DNA of 22,568 bases from JBOHER01 sp050701115 (GTDB lineage: Bacteria; Actinomycetota; Actinomycetes; Mycobacteriales; Pseudonocardiaceae): positions 1 through 22,568 of the forward strand of contig JBOHER010000345.1 of the NCBI GenBank assembly GCA_050701115.1, given 5' to 3'. The position numbers were made by a program, and so were the translations under genes. Every line of letters starts with the position of its first letter. The stretch's first letter is position 1. Below are positions 21,406-22,568 of this stretch, in pieces. The notes below the pieces were generated by a model. It was not told the DNA's origin. It saw only the letters and a program-made list of their open reading frames with translations, and made no database searches.

Positions 21406-22568
21406 TCAGCATTCGACGACGTTAAGAGCCAGCCCACCTCGGGCGGTCTCCTTGTACTTGTCCTTCATGTCCGCACCGGTCTCGCGCATCGTCTTGATCG
21501 CCTTGTCCAGGCTCACGTGGTGCACGCCGTCTCCGCGCACCGACATCCGCGCCGCGGTGATGGCCTTGATCGAGGCGATCGCGTTACGTTCGATGCACGG
21601 GATCTGCACCAGGCCACCCACCGGATCGCAGGTCAGCCCGAGGTTGTGCTCGATCCCGATCTCCGCTGCGTTCTCCACCTGTTGCGGGGTGGCGCCGAGC
21701 ACTTCGGCGAGCCCGCCCGCGGCCATCGAGCACGCCGAGCCGACCTCGCCCTGACATCCGACCTCGGCGCCCGAGATGGAGGCGTTCTGCTTGAACAGCA
21801 TGCCGATGGCCCCCGCGGTGAGCAGGAAATCCACGATGCCGTCGTCCGATGCTCCCGGCACGAACATCCAGTAGTAGTGCAGCACGGCGGGGATGATCCC
21901 CGCTGCGCCGTTCGTGGGCGCGGTCACGACCCGCCCGCCCGCGGCGTTCTCCTCGTTCACTGCCAGCGCGAACATGGTCACCCACTCCATCGCGCGCAGC
22001 GGATCGCCGGAATCGCCTGCCTCGACCAGTTGCCTTTGCAGACTCGCCGCCCGTCGCCGCACTTTCAGCCCGCCGGGCAGCAGCCCGGTTGCCGCGCTTC
22101 CCCTGTCCACACATTCCCGCATCACTGACCAGATCTTCAGCAGGCCGGCGCGGACCTCAGGCTCGCCTGAGCGGACCTTCTCGTTGTCCATCATCAGCGA
22201 ACTGATCGAGCGTCGCGTCCGGGTCGCGTGTGCGATCAGTTCCTCTCCGGTGGAGAACGGGAACGGAACGGGTGTGCTGTCTTCGACAATCCTTCTCCCG
22301 CCCGCGTCGTCCTCGCCGAGAACGAAGCCCCCGCCGACCGAGTAATAGGTCCGCACCGACAGCAGCATCCCGGACCGGTCGAAGCCATGGAACATCATTC
22401 CGTTGCTGTGAAACTCCAGTCGCTTACGCCGGTGCAGGACGACGTCATCGCTGACCGAGAACTCGATGACGTATCCACCAGCCAGCTCCAGCTTTCCGGT
22501 GTCGGCGACCCGGTCCACGATGGGCTGTGCCTCGACCGGGTCCACCTCGTCCGGGGCGTGCCCGGCCA
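21406..22568 (-). CDS. sdaA: L-serine ammonia-lyase (iron-sulfur type), N-terminus beyond the window
   Basis: This is the C-terminal ~387 residues of a single-chain L-serine dehydratase of about 455 residues, which converts serine to pyruvate and ammonia with a [4Fe-4S] cluster. Visible are FHSNGMMF, the catalytic-domain GRVVTAPTNGAAGIIPAVL, SGAEVGCQGEVGSACSMAAG and LTCDPVGGLVQIPCIERNA with the cluster cysteines, and the C-terminal end VVEC. The terminal cysteine is characteristic of the type 2 enzymes, where it can reach into the active site. The frame stays open to the right edge, so the true start is outside. It is the first visible gene of the operon with purU, fchA and folD. Confidence 0.92.
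   Translation of the reverse strand, partial: AGHAPDEVDPVEAQPIVDRVADTGKLELAGGYVIEFSVSDDVVLHRRKRLEFHSNGMMFHGFDRSGMLLSVRTYYSVGGGFVLGEDDAGGRRIVEDSTPVPFPFSTGEELIAHATRTRRSISSLMMDNEKVRSGEPEVRAGLLKIWSVMRECVDRGSAATGLLPGGLKVRRRAASLQRQLVEAGDSGDPLRAMEWVTMFALAVNEENAAGGRVVTAPTNGAAGIIPAVLHYYWMFVPGASDDGIVDFLLTAGAIGMLFKQNASISGAEVGCQGEVGSACSMAAGGLAEVLGATPQQVENAAEIGIEHNLGLTCDPVGGLVQIPCIERNAIASIKAITAARMSVRGDGVHHVSLDKAIKTMRETGADMKDKYKETARGGLALNVVEC

Noticed and set aside
20283..21425. A 380-codon open frame antisense to purU
   Set aside because: It lacks domain similarity, while purU on the other strand has its full ACT and catalytic motifs.
1..22568. tRNA or rRNA genes, CRISPR arrays, insertion sequences
   Set aside because: No cloverleaf or rRNA sequence, no regularly spaced short repeats and no transposase motifs or terminal inverted repeats were recognised on reading. 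A covariance-model and IS search would settle this.

Overview
The window is high-GC DNA with actinobacterial habits: many GTG and TTG starts, ATGA or TGATG stop/start overlaps inside operons, WXG-type proteins, and one-carbon genes of the kind found beside sarcosine and betaine catabolism in soil actinomycetes. A member of the Pseudonocardiales or a related order is a reasonable inference, but nothing here fixes the genus.

Layout from left to right. (1) 1-678: a VapBC-type toxin-antitoxin pair behind a palindromic promoter region. (2) 787-5290, minus strand: a translationally coupled operon for homoprotocatechuate-type meta-cleavage. It encodes an MBL-fold hydrolase, a collapsed FAH-family gene, a DapA-like aldolase, an HpaE-type semialdehyde dehydrogenase and an HpaD-type extradiol dioxygenase. 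(3) About 5432-6538: a heavily damaged AAA ATPase pseudogene. (4) 6545-11100: a LysR regulator divergent from a complete ABC importer of the nitrate/sulfonate/taurine class (lipoprotein, two different permeases, ATPase). An MBL-fold hydrolase of the NAPE-PLD/UlaG type (10972-12225) converges on the importer and overlaps the end of the ATPase gene. (5) 12559-16413: a 35-residue membrane peptide, a shrunken relic of an amidohydrolase 3' end, then a minus-strand cassette with type VII secretion flavour (an SseB-like gene split by an in-frame stop, a damaged small gene, a WXG-like protein with a glycine-rich C-terminus, and a two-TM membrane protein). The cassette ends at a zinc-ribbon start cut off where the complete amidohydrolase begins. 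(6) 16420-18932: a YtcJ-like amidohydrolase and a divergent IclR regulator around a palindrome. (7) 18994-22568, minus strand: a one-carbon operon sdaA (partial) - purU - fchA-like - folD.

How the genes work together. In the last operon FolD would oxidise methylene-THF, the FchA-like protein would hydrolyse methenyl-THF, PurU would release formate, and SdaA would turn serine into pyruvate. FolD lacks the usual cyclohydrolase lysine (Ile62), which fits the presence of a dedicated cyclohydrolase joined to it by an ATGA overlap. In the left operon HpaD opens the catechol ring, HpaE oxidises the semialdehyde, and the DapA-like protein is a candidate for the final pyruvate-releasing aldolase step. 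The isomerase/decarboxylase genes are missing, and the only FAH-family gene is a stub.

The most striking structural feature is that the type VII-like cassette lies between a complete amidohydrolase gene and a directly repeated, internally deleted copy of the same gene's 3' end. Several genes in the window are broken (FAH, AAA ATPase, amidohydrolase copy, SseB-like gene, zinc ribbon), so the segment looks like a rearranged, decaying accessory region rather than conserved core.
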